Source: DALYDK01 sp031973215
GTDB taxonomy: Bacteria > Patescibacteriota > Saccharimonadia > Saccharimonadales > CAIOMD01
Direction: 5' to 3'
Length of the DNA: 64,000 bases
Assembly (NCBI GenBank): GCA_031973215.1
Contig: DALYDK010000004.1
Span: forward strand, 1-64,000
This document shows, in pieces, positions 26,933-35,459 of this stretch; positions within the stretch are counted from its first letter, which is position 1; each line of letters starts with the position of its first letter. The notes beneath the pieces were generated by a model, which was not told where the DNA came from, made no database searches, and saw only the letters and a program-made list of their open reading frames with translations. Made by a program: the position numbers and the translations under genes.

Positions 26933-27043
26933 TTATTGGTTGGCTTTAACTACTCTTAAGAAGACTAAGCCAATAACTGCAAATACAATTAATAAAATCA
27001 TGATTATCATGGTAATAAAACCTTGTTGGCTATTCCTCTTCAT
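26933..27043 (-). CDS. Tiny prepilin-like membrane peptide, 36 aa
   Basis: An ATG at 27043 opens a 36-codon frame ending TAA at 26933. The peptide has a basic start MKRNSQQG followed by FITMIIMILLIVFAVIGLVF and the tail LRVVKANQ. This has the shape of a class III (prepilin) leader, cut after Gly, plus one membrane helix, although Glu at +5 is missing. The ATG overlaps the last codons of the amidotransferase gene by 14 bases, so it would be translated by coupling. The opposite strand carries only a low-complexity frame. Either it is a real small membrane protein or a chance frame; the overlap and amphipathic pattern favour real. Confidence 0.5.
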   Translation of the reverse strand: MKRNSQQGFITMIIMILLIVFAVIGLVFLRVVKANQ

Positions 27044-27641
27044 AAACAACTCTGTCTTTAGACTTTATGAGAAAACGGTCAATTAAGCGCCAAAAATTTG
27101 TCTCACTATGTTTATTTACATCTATTTCTGGATGAAATTGAGTGGCAAATAAATTTTTATGCTTATGATGGATAATCTCTACTCCGTCATCACTTTCTGC
27201 TAAAACAGAAAAGCCCGTTCCATCTAGCTCATCTACGACCCATGCATGTCGCTCATGAACAAACAGGTCTCCATGGCCTAGTATTTCATGACCTATATGG
27301 TTAAGTTTGACTGGTATATTTTTATGTTGAAGATTATTTAATTTTTTTAAACTTCCGCCCATGGCGTAGGCCATCATCTGAAGACCAAGGCATATACCAA
27401 ATATTGGTACTTTGGAATTTCTAATGAGTTCAAATTCTTGCTCGTAGTAATGCCGACCGTTCAGTTCATCTACAACTTCTTGTTTCATGCCACCAGAAAG
27501 AATAATTAAGTCGGTATTTTTCGGAACGAATATTTTTTTGTTAGGAACATAATCGTAAATTGAATATGTATGGTCCTTAGATATTTTTAAGACTATATTC
27601 TCTAAATACTGACTACCATTGTTAATAATAAATATATTCAA
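27030..27641 (-). CDS. Class I glutamine amidotransferase (GuaA-glutaminase-like)
   Basis: 203 aa. The nucleophile elbow is FGICLGLQMMAYAMGG near residue 82 and the His-Glu pair lies in ATQFHPEID near 171. SGGMKQEVVDELNGRHYY is in the expected lid position. It resembles the stand-alone glutaminase subunit of GMP synthetase and related enzymes, but no synthetase domain is adjacent, so the acceptor of the ammonia is unknown. Shine-Dalgarno AAAGGAAT lies upstream. Confidence 0.8.
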   Translation of the reverse strand: MNIFIINNGSQYLENIVLKISKDHTYSIYDYVPNKKIFVPKNTDLIILSGGMKQEVVDELNGRHYYEQEFELIRNSKVPIFGICLGLQMMAYAMGGSLKKLNNLQHKNIPVKLNHIGHEILGHGDLFVHERHAWVVDELDGTGFSVLAESDDGVEIIHHKHKNLFATQFHPEIDVNKHSETNFWRLIDRFLIKSKDRVVYEEE

Positions 27642-27688
27642 TTTATTCCTTTATTTGTTTGATCTATCAATAAATATTTTATCAAAAA

Positions 27689-28780
27689 TTAGCTGAAGAA
27701 TCTTTTTTTACTAGGTTCTTCTTGAAATTGCTCTAGTAGCTCTTTCTGCTTTTTAGTAAGTTTGGTTGGTGTTTCTACAATAACTGTGACTATATGCGGA
27801 CCTCTATGGCTGCTTTTTGGATGAGCTACACCATGACCAGAAAGTTTAAAATCTGTTCCGCTCTGCGTGCCGGGAGGAATTTTCATAATTACTTTTCCGT
27901 CTACTGTTTCTACTGATTTTTCTCCACCTAAAGCAGCAGTAACCATATCTATTTTCTCGTGGCTTAAAATTATATCTCCTTCTCTTGTGAAATGTTTGTG
28001 AGGTTTAACTCTAATGTGTATATACAAATCACCCTTAGGTCCATTAACAATTGATTCGCCGTATTCGCGAAGCCTAATTGTGGCGCCATCATCAATGCCG
28101 GCAGGAATTTTTAAGTCTACCTTTTTTTGTATGCGCTTTACTCCCTTGCCATTACAAACTGAACAAGGTTTTTCGGGAATCTTACCAGAACCATGGCACG
28201 TTGGACAACTCTGAGCCTGTTGAATATTACCCAAGATGGTTCTAACGGAGGTTACTACCTGACCGGAGCCTTTACACGTATCACATGTTTTTAATTCGTA
28301 ACCCGGCTCTGCACCGCTACCCTTGCAGTGTTCACAATCGGAATCTACATTTAGTTTTATGTCTTTCTCAACACCAAAAACAGCTTCTTCAAAACTTAAA
28401 TCAAGGACGGTTTCTATGTCTCTACCACGCCTTGACCTAGGCCTGCCTCCTCCAAAAAAACTACCGAATATATCACCGAACCCACCGTCGCCAAAGTCAA
28501 AATTAACATTTTGTCCATTAAAATTAAATCCTTCAAATGGATTACCACCGGCTCCTGAGTTTCCGCCAACACCCGCATGACCAAACTGATCATACCTTTG
28601 TCGTTTTTCTGAATCTTTCAGTACTTCATAGGCTTCGTTTATTTCTTTGAACTTACTTTCATCACCACCTTCTTTGTCGGGGTGGTGTTGGACGGCAAGC
28701 CTTCTGAATGCTTTTTTAATTTCATCTGCAGAAGCATCTTTTGAAACACCTAGGATTTCATAGTAATCTCTTTTTGTCAT
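27689..28780 (-). CDS. dnaJ: Chaperone DnaJ
   Basis: 363 aa. J domain with HPD in VQHHPDKEGG near 34, Gly/Phe-rich linker (about 70-115), zinc domain with four CxxCxGxG repeats (CEHCKGSG, CDTCKGSG, CPTCHGSG, CSVCNGKG), then the two beta-barrel substrate domains. Co-chaperone of the DnaK encoded upstream in the same CIRCE-controlled unit. Three bases separate it from the GNAT gene. Confidence 0.97.
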   Translation of the reverse strand: MTKRDYYEILGVSKDASADEIKKAFRRLAVQHHPDKEGGDESKFKEINEAYEVLKDSEKRQRYDQFGHAGVGGNSGAGGNPFEGFNFNGQNVNFDFGDGGFGDIFGSFFGGGRPRSRRGRDIETVLDLSFEEAVFGVEKDIKLNVDSDCEHCKGSGAEPGYELKTCDTCKGSGQVVTSVRTILGNIQQAQSCPTCHGSGKIPEKPCSVCNGKGVKRIQKKVDLKIPAGIDDGATIRLREYGESIVNGPKGDLYIHIRVKPHKHFTREGDIILSHEKIDMVTAALGGEKSVETVDGKVIMKIPPGTQSGTDFKLSGHGVAHPKSSHRGPHIVTVIVETPTKLTKKQKELLEQFQEEPSKKRFFS

Positions 28781-28783
28781 GAT

Positions 28784-29260
28784 TTATATAATACTCCCTT
28801 TGTACTGCAATGATCGAATCTGCATTTGCATATTATAGTAACGATTATCACCTTCTAAGTAGCTATCTCCGTCTATTTTAAAACCAAGCTTTTCATAAAA
28901 CTGACAGTTAGTCACCAAGCATCTTAGTGTTAGATTATGTAAGTTCATATTGTTAGATTCATTTATTAAATATTCAACTAATGATTTACCTACCCCAGAG
29001 TTTCTATGCTTGGGGTCTGTGACAACTCTAGTAATTTTTCCACTATTATTGAGAACATCTAATCTCGCTGATCCGACTATAACATTATTAATTTCATAGA
29101 CAATTAAAAGACCCTTAGTGTCGCCAATTTCTAGAACATTCTTATAATTTTTTAAATAACTTAGACACTCTTTTCGATGCATAAGGATGGCTTCGTAGTC
29201 ACGGCTACTAGCCATCCTTATAAAATTAAATTGACTATTTTTCTGGTTTTTCGTCAACAA
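28784..29260 (-). CDS. GNAT-family N-acetyltransferase
   Basis: 158 aa, one GNAT domain. The acetyl-CoA loop is VVTDPKHRNSGVGKSLVEYL near 80 and the last strand is NCQFYEKLGFKIDGD near 125. The substrate is unknown. The frame from 29260 gives FNFIRMASSRDYEAIL as the usual first strand, so this start is preferred even though it overlaps dnaK by 26 bases. It is inserted between dnaK and dnaJ, an unusual guest in a heat-shock operon. Confidence 0.85.
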   Translation of the reverse strand: MLTKNQKNSQFNFIRMASSRDYEAILMHRKECLSYLKNYKNVLEIGDTKGLLIVYEINNVIVGSARLDVLNNSGKITRVVTDPKHRNSGVGKSLVEYLINESNNMNLHNLTLRCLVTNCQFYEKLGFKIDGDSYLEGDNRYYNMQMQIRSLQYKGSII

Positions 29261-31112
29261 CTTCGCCTTCTACTGGACCGTCATTTTTTTCTTCACCGGC
29301 TGGTGGAGTTGCCTGTTCATATAGCTTCGCACCAATTGGCATCAATTTATCATTTAACTCTTTAGCAGCTTTTTCAATATCATCCTTGTTGGTGCTATCT
29401 AAATGCTTTTTAGCTTCTTCAACTGCTTCATCTAGGGCTTTTTTGTCTTCTTCGGACAATTTATCGCCGTTGTCATTTTTGAGTTTTTCTGCCTGGTAAA
29501 TTGAGTTCTCTAAAGTGTTTTTAGCATCAACTGCTTCTCTTTTCTTTTTGTCTTCTTCGGCATGTGATTCAGCTTCTTTGGCGGCTTTTTCTACATCTTC
29601 CTTAGACAAGTTACCGCTACCAGAAATGGTTATACTTTGCTCTTTGCCAGTACCTTTATCTTTAGCAGAAACATTTAAAATGCCGTTAGCATCAATATTA
29701 AAGGTTACTTCAATTTGAGGAATTCCTCTTGGTGCTGGTGCAATACCGTCAAGAATAAACCTTCCCAAGCTCTTATTGTCTGCGGCCATTTCTCTTTCAC
29801 CTTGAAGGACATGTATTTCAACTTGTGGCTGATTATCGGCCGCCGTGCTGAAAACCTCGCTTTTACTTGTTGGGACCGTAGTATTTCTGGTAATTAGCTT
29901 TGTGCTTACCCCACCCATAGTCTCGATACCAAGAGATAGAGGAGTTACATCAAGAAGTAGTACATCTTTTACATCTCCAGCTAAAACACCGCCCTGGATT
30001 GCCGCTCCAATAGCAACAACTTCATCTGGGTTAACACCTTGCATTGGGTCTTTGCCAAATATTTTTTTAACTTTTTCTTGGACAGCAGGCATTCTTGTCA
30101 TGCCTCCAACTAAAACTACAGCATCAATATCGCTAGTTTTTAGGCCAGCATCTTTAAGTGCTTTTTCACAAGGTATAGCTGTTTTATCAACCAGTTCACC
30201 CACTAACTGCTCTAGCTTAGCTCGAGTTAGTGAAGTTTCGTAGTGCATTGGGCCGTCTGCGTTAGCAGTAAGAAACGGTAAGTTAATATTTACTTCATTT
30301 GTTGTACTTAGTTCAATTTTAGCTTTCTCTGCTTCATCACGAAGTCTTTGCATAGCAGCTTTGTCGTCTGTTAAATCAACTCCGTTTTGCTTTTTAAAAT
30401 CATCAACAAAGTAATTAACAATAACTCTATCAAAATCAGCACCACCCAAATGGGTATCTCCATTTGTGCTTTTTACTTCAAATACTCCGTCACCAAGCTC
30501 TAGAACTGAGACATCAAAAGTACCACCTCCTAGATCATATACAACAATCTTTTCATCGCTGGCTTTCTTGTCTAAACCATAAGCTAATGCAGCAGCTGTT
30601 GGTTCGTTGATTATTCTTTTCACTTCAAGACCTGCAATTTTTCCTGCATCTTTAGTAGCTTGTCTTTGAGAATCATCAAAATATGCTGGGACTGTAATAA
30701 CTGCTTCTGAAACAGGTTGACCCAAAAAGCTTTCGGCGTCTGCCTTTAGCTTGCTAAGCACCATAGCACTAAGTTCTTCTGAGCTATATGACTTATCTCC
30801 CATTTTTACTTTTACGCCGTTGCCGGATTTAACAATTTCATAACCTAATAGCTTAATGTCTCTTTGGACTTCTTTATCTTCCCATCTTCTACCAATGAGT
30901 CTCTTCATTTCGTAAATAGTGTTTTTTGGATTGGTCACGGCCTGTCTACGAGCCAATTGGCCTACTAATCTTTCGCCACTTTTATTAACGGCTACCACGC
31001 TAGGAGTGGTTCTGCTGCCTTCTTTGTTGGATATAATTTCGGGCTTCCCACCTTCCATTACCGCCATAGCACTGTTGGTTGTTCCTAAATCTATTCCTAT
31101 AATTTTTCCCAT
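29235..31112 (-). CDS. dnaK: Chaperone DnaK (Hsp70)
   Basis: 625 aa, full length. ATPase motifs are IGIDLGTTNSAMAVMEGG near residue 4, VYDLGGGTFDVSVLELG near 190 and VVLVGGMTRMPAVQE near 330; the substrate domain follows LLDVTPLSLGIETMGG. The C-terminal lid ends in a short acidic tail. AAGGAGAT precedes the ATG. Confidence 0.98.
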   Translation of the reverse strand: MGKIIGIDLGTTNSAMAVMEGGKPEIISNKEGSRTTPSVVAVNKSGERLVGQLARRQAVTNPKNTIYEMKRLIGRRWEDKEVQRDIKLLGYEIVKSGNGVKVKMGDKSYSSEELSAMVLSKLKADAESFLGQPVSEAVITVPAYFDDSQRQATKDAGKIAGLEVKRIINEPTAAALAYGLDKKASDEKIVVYDLGGGTFDVSVLELGDGVFEVKSTNGDTHLGGADFDRVIVNYFVDDFKKQNGVDLTDDKAAMQRLRDEAEKAKIELSTTNEVNINLPFLTANADGPMHYETSLTRAKLEQLVGELVDKTAIPCEKALKDAGLKTSDIDAVVLVGGMTRMPAVQEKVKKIFGKDPMQGVNPDEVVAIGAAIQGGVLAGDVKDVLLLDVTPLSLGIETMGGVSTKLITRNTTVPTSKSEVFSTAADNQPQVEIHVLQGEREMAADNKSLGRFILDGIAPAPRGIPQIEVTFNIDANGILNVSAKDKGTGKEQSITISGSGNLSKEDVEKAAKEAESHAEEDKKKREAVDAKNTLENSIYQAEKLKNDNGDKLSEEDKKALDEAVEEAKKHLDSTNKDDIEKAAKELNDKLMPIGAKLYEQATPPAGEEKNDGPVEGEVVDEKPEK

Positions 31113-31122
31113 TATAATCTCC

Positions 31123-31635
31123 TTATTTCTTAGTTACTCTTACCATTGCTGGTCTTATTATTCTTTCTCCTAATGAAAATCCAGTCTGTAAAACTTCTGC
31201 CACTACTTCGGACTGACCTTGGCTGTCGTCCATTGATACTGCATCATGCAAATTTGGATCGAATTCGTCACCTACTTTGCCGAATTTTACTAATCCAATT
31301 TTAGTTAATTCTTTATTAAGCTGGCTGGCTAAAGTATTTATTCCTTTTACCCATTGATGATCTTTTATATCAGACGGCTCGTGCATTATGGCACGATCAA
31401 TACTGTCGATAACAGGCAGAAGCGCGGTAGCCGCCTGTTCTTTGCCGACTAATATTGCATTTAGCCTTTCTTCTTCTGAGCGCCTTTTGTAGTTAATAAA
31501 CTCTGCCTGGACCCTTTGAAGATCACTTGTTAAATCGTTTAATAGCTGTTCAACTTCAGACTTTGTAAACAATTCTTCTTGTTTTTTTGTCTTCTTTTGA
31601 ACCGAATCGTTAGTTGAGGATTTATTACTCTTCAA
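31123..31635 (-). CDS. grpE: Nucleotide exchange factor GrpE
   Basis: 170 aa. A long N-terminal helix (about 20-85) with QAEFINYKRRSEEE, then the beta-wing domain with FDPNLHDAVSMDDS and LQTGFSLGERIIRPAMVRV, the family's C-terminal signature. Exchanges nucleotide on DnaK. Ten bases upstream of dnaK. Confidence 0.96.
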   Translation of the reverse strand: MKSNKSSTNDSVQKKTKKQEELFTKSEVEQLLNDLTSDLQRVQAEFINYKRRSEEERLNAILVGKEQAATALLPVIDSIDRAIMHEPSDIKDHQWVKGINTLASQLNKELTKIGLVKFGKVGDEFDPNLHDAVSMDDSQGQSEVVAEVLQTGFSLGERIIRPAMVRVTKK

Positions 31636-31652
31636 GACTTCACTCCTTCAAT

Positions 31653-32366
31653 TTATAAATTATTTTCAAGTGCCTGACCGGCATACTTAACAAGATTCAT
31701 AGTTTGCGCATAATTCTGCCTAGTTGGCCCAACAACCCCTATATAGCTATTATCGCTATATGGGCTGCGGTATTTGCAAACTATTAAACTACAACCACTG
31801 CTCTTACCAACTGGATTTTCAGAACCTATGTAAACACTAAGTGGTTTGTTTGGGGCTGCCTCATACAACCATGGCTCCAAATTGTCTAACAATGAAGCGA
31901 CTTGTTGGACAGCGTTGCCGGCGGCAAATTCTGGTTGCATAAACAAATTAGCTATTCCACTCATATAAAGCTGATCACCAATAGTACCAATAGCTAAATT
32001 CCTTGTAATTTCAACCAAGCTATCTACGGCTGACTTAATAGTTTTTGAAGCCATTCCAGCAGACCTAATACGAGCATCGATCGCTCTCGCACTGCGATCC
32101 ATGAGTGACATATTATTTTCGCTGGCATCAGCAAAGTCAGATACTTTATTTACATAATATCTATAGCCTTTGTCAGTTGGAATTCTGCCGGCTGAAGTAT
32201 AAGGCTGTTCAATGTAGCCCATTTCTTCTAATCTAGCCATTTCAGACCTTATTGTTGCCGACGAAACGCCGAAAAGTTTTGCAAGTAGCAAAGAACCAAC
32301 AGGTGCTGCAATTTCTGCATACTGCTCAACTATTGATCGTAATATTTGCTCTTGTCTTTCAGTCAT
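31653..32366 (-). CDS. hrcA: Heat-inducible repressor HrcA (short form)
   Basis: 237 aa, against about 340 in Bacillus. The N-terminal winged helix is complete (AKLFGVSSATIRSEMARLEE near 28, QPYTSAGRIPTDKGYRYYV near 55). The GAF-like regulatory part is reduced but keeps the end segment SYIGVVGPTRQNYAQTMNLV. It should bind the perfect CIRCE element 45 bases upstream and repress its own operon. The short length appears natural, as the frame is intact. Confidence 0.93.
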   Translation of the reverse strand: MTERQEQILRSIVEQYAEIAAPVGSLLLAKLFGVSSATIRSEMARLEEMGYIEQPYTSAGRIPTDKGYRYYVNKVSDFADASENNMSLMDRSARAIDARIRSAGMASKTIKSAVDSLVEITRNLAIGTIGDQLYMSGIANLFMQPEFAAGNAVQQVASLLDNLEPWLYEAAPNKPLSVYIGSENPVGKSSGCSLIVCKYRSPYSDNSYIGVVGPTRQNYAQTMNLVKYAGQALENNL

Positions 32367-32398
32367 TATATTAAATAAAGTGCTTAGTTAACACTACT

Positions 32399-32428
32399 AT
32401 GATAGATTAATTAGCACTCTAATGTCAA
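32399..32428 (-). promoter_or_regulatory. Promoter of the hrcA-grpE-dnaK operon
   Basis: On the minus strand TTGACA (complement of 32423-32428), an 18-base spacer and TATCAT (complement of 32399-32404). The -35 hexamer lies inside the CIRCE spacer, so HrcA binding would block RNA polymerase directly. Confidence 0.8.
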
Positions 32429-32437
32429 GAGTGCTAA
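32411..32437 (-). promoter_or_regulatory. CIRCE operator
   Basis: TTAGCACTC (32411-32419), nine bases, GAGTGCTAA (32429-32437): an exact match to the consensus inverted repeat bound by HrcA. The stop codon of the guanylate-kinase-like gene lies inside its right arm. Confidence 0.97.
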
Positions 32438-33159
32438 TTTAAATTTCTAAGGAGTTCTTTTAACAGTTTTTTTGAAGTTTTTTGGTTCTCTAAAATTTTT
32501 TCATACCTAACAAGGCTGTCTATTTTGTGGACTGTGTCTTGCAAATTATCGTTAATAACATAGGTTAGGAAATTGTTATTAATTGCATATTCGAATTCTT
32601 TTCTGGCGCTCGTTAATCTTCTTTTTAGCTCCTCTTCAGACAAAAATCCCCTACCTTTTAATCTTTTCATCCATATTTCAAAACTAGGTGGCAACAGAAA
32701 CACAGGAATAACATTGTGGCTAAGCCGTATTATTGAATCACATCCAACAAAATCAATATCTGTAATAGCATACTTGCCCGCACTCTTTGCTCGTCTTAAT
32801 TCAGCAATATTTATTCCAGAAGCTTGTTGACCGTGAATTACAGCAGCTTCTATATATTCACCCTTACGAAGCGAATTTAAAAAATCTTTTTCTTCTTTAA
32901 ACCAGTAAACTTGTCCATTTTTTTCAAGCTCGCCATTATTGCGCCTTGGTGATCTTGTAGTGTCAGAAACAATATAGTGGTAATCGCCCAATTCTACTAA
33001 GTGATTTATTACCGAATTTCTGCCGGCCGCCGTAGGCGCGACTAAAAGTGTCAATTTTATTTTGCTTAATTCATTAATAATGACCCTTTTTGGCTCATAG
33101 TTTTTCAATAAAACCTTAATACGATCTAAATTTAGTTTATTGTCTAAGCCCTTACTCAT
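32434..33159 (-). CDS. gmk: Guanylate-kinase-like protein with altered P-loop
   Basis: 241 aa from the ATG at 33159. A TATAGT -10 (complement of 33166-33171) ends 6 bases before this ATG, so it is preferred to an ATG at 33186. GMP-site features of guanylate kinase are present: SDTTRSPRRNNGELEKNG near 86, QVYWFKEEKDF, and VFLLPPSFEIWMKRLKGRG near 168, with the lid RRLTSARKEF. The P-loop, however, reads VAPTAAGRNSV where GxxxxGK(S/T) is expected, so the ATP-binding Lys is Arg and the Ser/Thr is Asn. A roughly 45-residue N-terminal extension is also unusual. GMP phosphorylation is likely but unproven. Confidence 0.75.
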   Translation of the reverse strand: MSKGLDNKLNLDRIKVLLKNYEPKRVIINELSKIKLTLLVAPTAAGRNSVINHLVELGDYHYIVSDTTRSPRRNNGELEKNGQVYWFKEEKDFLNSLRKGEYIEAAVIHGQQASGINIAELRRAKSAGKYAITDIDFVGCDSIIRLSHNVIPVFLLPPSFEIWMKRLKGRGFLSEEELKRRLTSARKEFEYAINNNFLTYVINDNLQDTVHKIDSLVRYEKILENQKTSKKLLKELLRNLN

Positions 33160-33205
33160 ATCTATACTATATGTTAATAATTGCATTATACGAAAGGATT
33201 TAGCA

Positions 33206-33664
33206 ATGACTAAGGCGTTTGATTTTAAGCTTAAAGATCAAAACGAAAACACAGTTTCTCTTTCTGACTTCAGCGGCAAATGGGTAGTATTATACTTTTA
33301 CCCGAAAGATGATACGCCTGGTTGCACAAAAGAGGCGTGCAACTTCAGAGACGGCAGGGCCGTTCTAGAAGAACTGGGAGCAGTTGTGATTGGTATTTCT
33401 AAAGATAGCGTTTCGAGCCATAAAAAGTTTAGCGAAAAGTACGGACTAAATTTTATTTTATTAAGCGACCCCGATGCGGTTGTAATAAAAAAATACGGCG
33501 CCTGGGGTGAAAAAAGTATGTTTGGTAAAAAATATTTCGGAATCAATAGGAATACAATCTTAGTAGACCCAAGTGGCAATATTTATAAAGAATATAAAGG
33601 AGTAAACCCCGCAAAACACATTAAGGACATATTCTTAGACCTAGAAAAGGCTATTGCAAATTAA
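33206..33664 (+). CDS. bcp: Bcp/PrxQ-type peroxiredoxin
   Basis: 152 aa from the ATG at 33206, chosen because GAAAGGA (33192-33198) precedes it and the family starts close to AFDFKLKDQ. Peroxidatic Cys is in DDTPGCTKEACNFRD near 41, with a second Cys five residues later as in two-Cys PrxQ. The catalytic Arg lies near 115 (GINRNTILVDPSG). Reduces hydroperoxides using thioredoxin. It converges on lepA with a 4-base overlap. Confidence 0.95.
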   Translation: MTKAFDFKLKDQNENTVSLSDFSGKWVVLYFYPKDDTPGCTKEACNFRDGRAVLEELGAVVIGISKDSVSSHKKFSEKYGLNFILLSDPDAVVIKKYGAWGEKSMFGKKYFGINRNTILVDPSGNIYKEYKGVNPAKHIKDIFLDLEKAIAN

Positions 33665-35436
33665 TCTCTTTTTAGCATTACGGTAAATGCTTCGGCCGGG
33701 ATATCTACTTTTCCAAACTTTTTTAATCTTTTTTTGCCTTTTGCTTGTTTTGCTAATACTTTCTTTTTTCTTGAAACATCGCCACCGTACAGTCCGCTTG
33801 TGACGTCTTTTCTGTAAGCACTTATGTCTTCCCTAGCAATGAATCGTCCACCAATAGCAGCCTGAAGAGAAACTTGAAAATTTTGCCTAGGTATAACTTC
33901 CTTTAATTTCTTAACCGTCTCTCTGCCTATGTAATCAGCCTCGGTTCTATGGACCATGACACTGAGCGCATCCATCTTTTCGCCCGCCACTAAAAAGTCT
34001 AGCTTCACTAGGTCTTGAGCTATGTAATTGCTTAGTTCGTAATTAAATGAGCCATACCCACTAGTTATGCTCTTTAGTTGATCGTAAAAATCTGTTAATA
34101 AATTTGCTAGTGGTGCTTCAAATTCAATTAAGGCTAGCTGTGCATCTACAAAGCTAATATTTTTTTGTAAACCTCTTTTATTTGAAATTAATTGTATTAC
34201 TGGGCCAACATAATCTTTCGGACATACTACTTCTCCTTTAATCCAAGGCTCCCTTATTTCTTCAATAGATGCTGGGTCCGGCAAATCACTGGCACTTTTT
34301 ATATCAACTTCTTCTCCGTTATTTAACAGTAAGCGATAGTCAGTACTTGGATTTGTTACTACTAGCTCAAGCCCATATTCTCGTTCTAGCCTTTCTTTAA
34401 CAATATCCATATGCAATAAGCCAAGAAAACCTATTCTTACTCCAAATCCTAATACTGGCGAATTTTCTGGTGAAAACTGTAGCGCCGAATCACTCAGCGA
34501 AAGCTTTTCTATAGCGTCTTTTAAAAGTTGATAATTTTCATTGCTGTCTGGGAAAAAACCAGCATATACAAAAGGCTTCACTTCTTTATATCCCGCTAAA
34601 GCCTCTGATGCAGGATTTTTAGATAGTGTTACAGTGTCGCCGACCCTAGCTTCTCTAGTGCTTTTGAGATTTGTTACAATATAGCCTATTTCGCCTGTAG
34701 ATAAGCTAGTCGATGGCAACATTTCAGGGCTTAAGCTACCAACTTCAAGAGCAAGGCCAGAGCTCGCCGTACCGATCATGGTTATAGAGCTATTTTTATC
34801 AATTTTTCCATCAACAATCCTGACGTAAAGAATTACACCTCTATAATCATCATAGTAGCTATCAAATATTAAAGCCCTTGTTTGGCCACTCGGATTACCG
34901 CTAGGAGGAGATACTGTGTCTATTATTAAATCAAGAACTTCCGCAACCCCTTCTCCTGTTTTGGCAGAAATCTTAAGGATTTCTTCTGGGCGACATCCAA
35001 GCAAAGAAACCACTTCTTTGGTAACTCTTTCAACATCGGCGGCTGGAAGATCAATCTTATTTAGAACAGGTATAATTTTTAAATCTGCTGCTAGTGCTAA
35101 ATATACATTCGCAAGTGTTTGGGCCTGGATTCCCTGACTCGCATCTACAACTAGTATTGCCCCCTCACAGGCAGCTAAACTACGTGATACTTCATAGCTA
35201 AAATCTACATGGCCTGGCGTATCAATTAAGTTCAATTGATAACCTTTGTAGTTCATTCGAACAGGAGCAAGTTTAATGGTTATACCCTTTTCTCTTTCCA
35301 GATCCATTTTATCTAAAAGCTGAGATTTCATATTACGCTTTTCAACTGTACCAGTAATTTCTAATAGTCTATCAGCCAAGGTGCTCTTTCCGTGGTCAAT
35401 ATGAGCAATAATACAAAAATTTCGAATTTGATCCAT
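33661..35436 (-). CDS. lepA: Elongation factor 4 (LepA)
   Basis: 591 aa. G domain motifs are AHIDHGKSTLADR near 10, DTPGHVDFSYEV near 73 and NKIDLPAAD near 126. The EF-G-like domains and the LepA-specific C-terminal domain with GGDVSRKKKVLAKQAKGKKR near 556 follow. A ribosomal GTPase that acts in back-translocation or initiation quality. TATAAT (complement of 35448-35453) ends 11 bases before the ATG without a Shine-Dalgarno, suggesting a leaderless mRNA. Confidence 0.97.
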   Translation of the reverse strand: MDQIRNFCIIAHIDHGKSTLADRLLEITGTVEKRNMKSQLLDKMDLEREKGITIKLAPVRMNYKGYQLNLIDTPGHVDFSYEVSRSLAACEGAILVVDASQGIQAQTLANVYLALAADLKIIPVLNKIDLPAADVERVTKEVVSLLGCRPEEILKISAKTGEGVAEVLDLIIDTVSPPSGNPSGQTRALIFDSYYDDYRGVILYVRIVDGKIDKNSSITMIGTASSGLALEVGSLSPEMLPSTSLSTGEIGYIVTNLKSTREARVGDTVTLSKNPASEALAGYKEVKPFVYAGFFPDSNENYQLLKDAIEKLSLSDSALQFSPENSPVLGFGVRIGFLGLLHMDIVKERLEREYGLELVVTNPSTDYRLLLNNGEEVDIKSASDLPDPASIEEIREPWIKGEVVCPKDYVGPVIQLISNKRGLQKNISFVDAQLALIEFEAPLANLLTDFYDQLKSITSGYGSFNYELSNYIAQDLVKLDFLVAGEKMDALSVMVHRTEADYIGRETVKKLKEVIPRQNFQVSLQAAIGGRFIAREDISAYRKDVTSGLYGGDVSRKKKVLAKQAKGKKRLKKFGKVDIPAEAFTVMLKRD

Positions 35437-35459
35437 ACTTATCTGTAATTATAGCAAAA

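Noticed and set aside
29515..30243. Plus-strand frames opposite dnaK
   Set aside because: They are the antisense mirror of a strongly conserved gene and show no independent signals.
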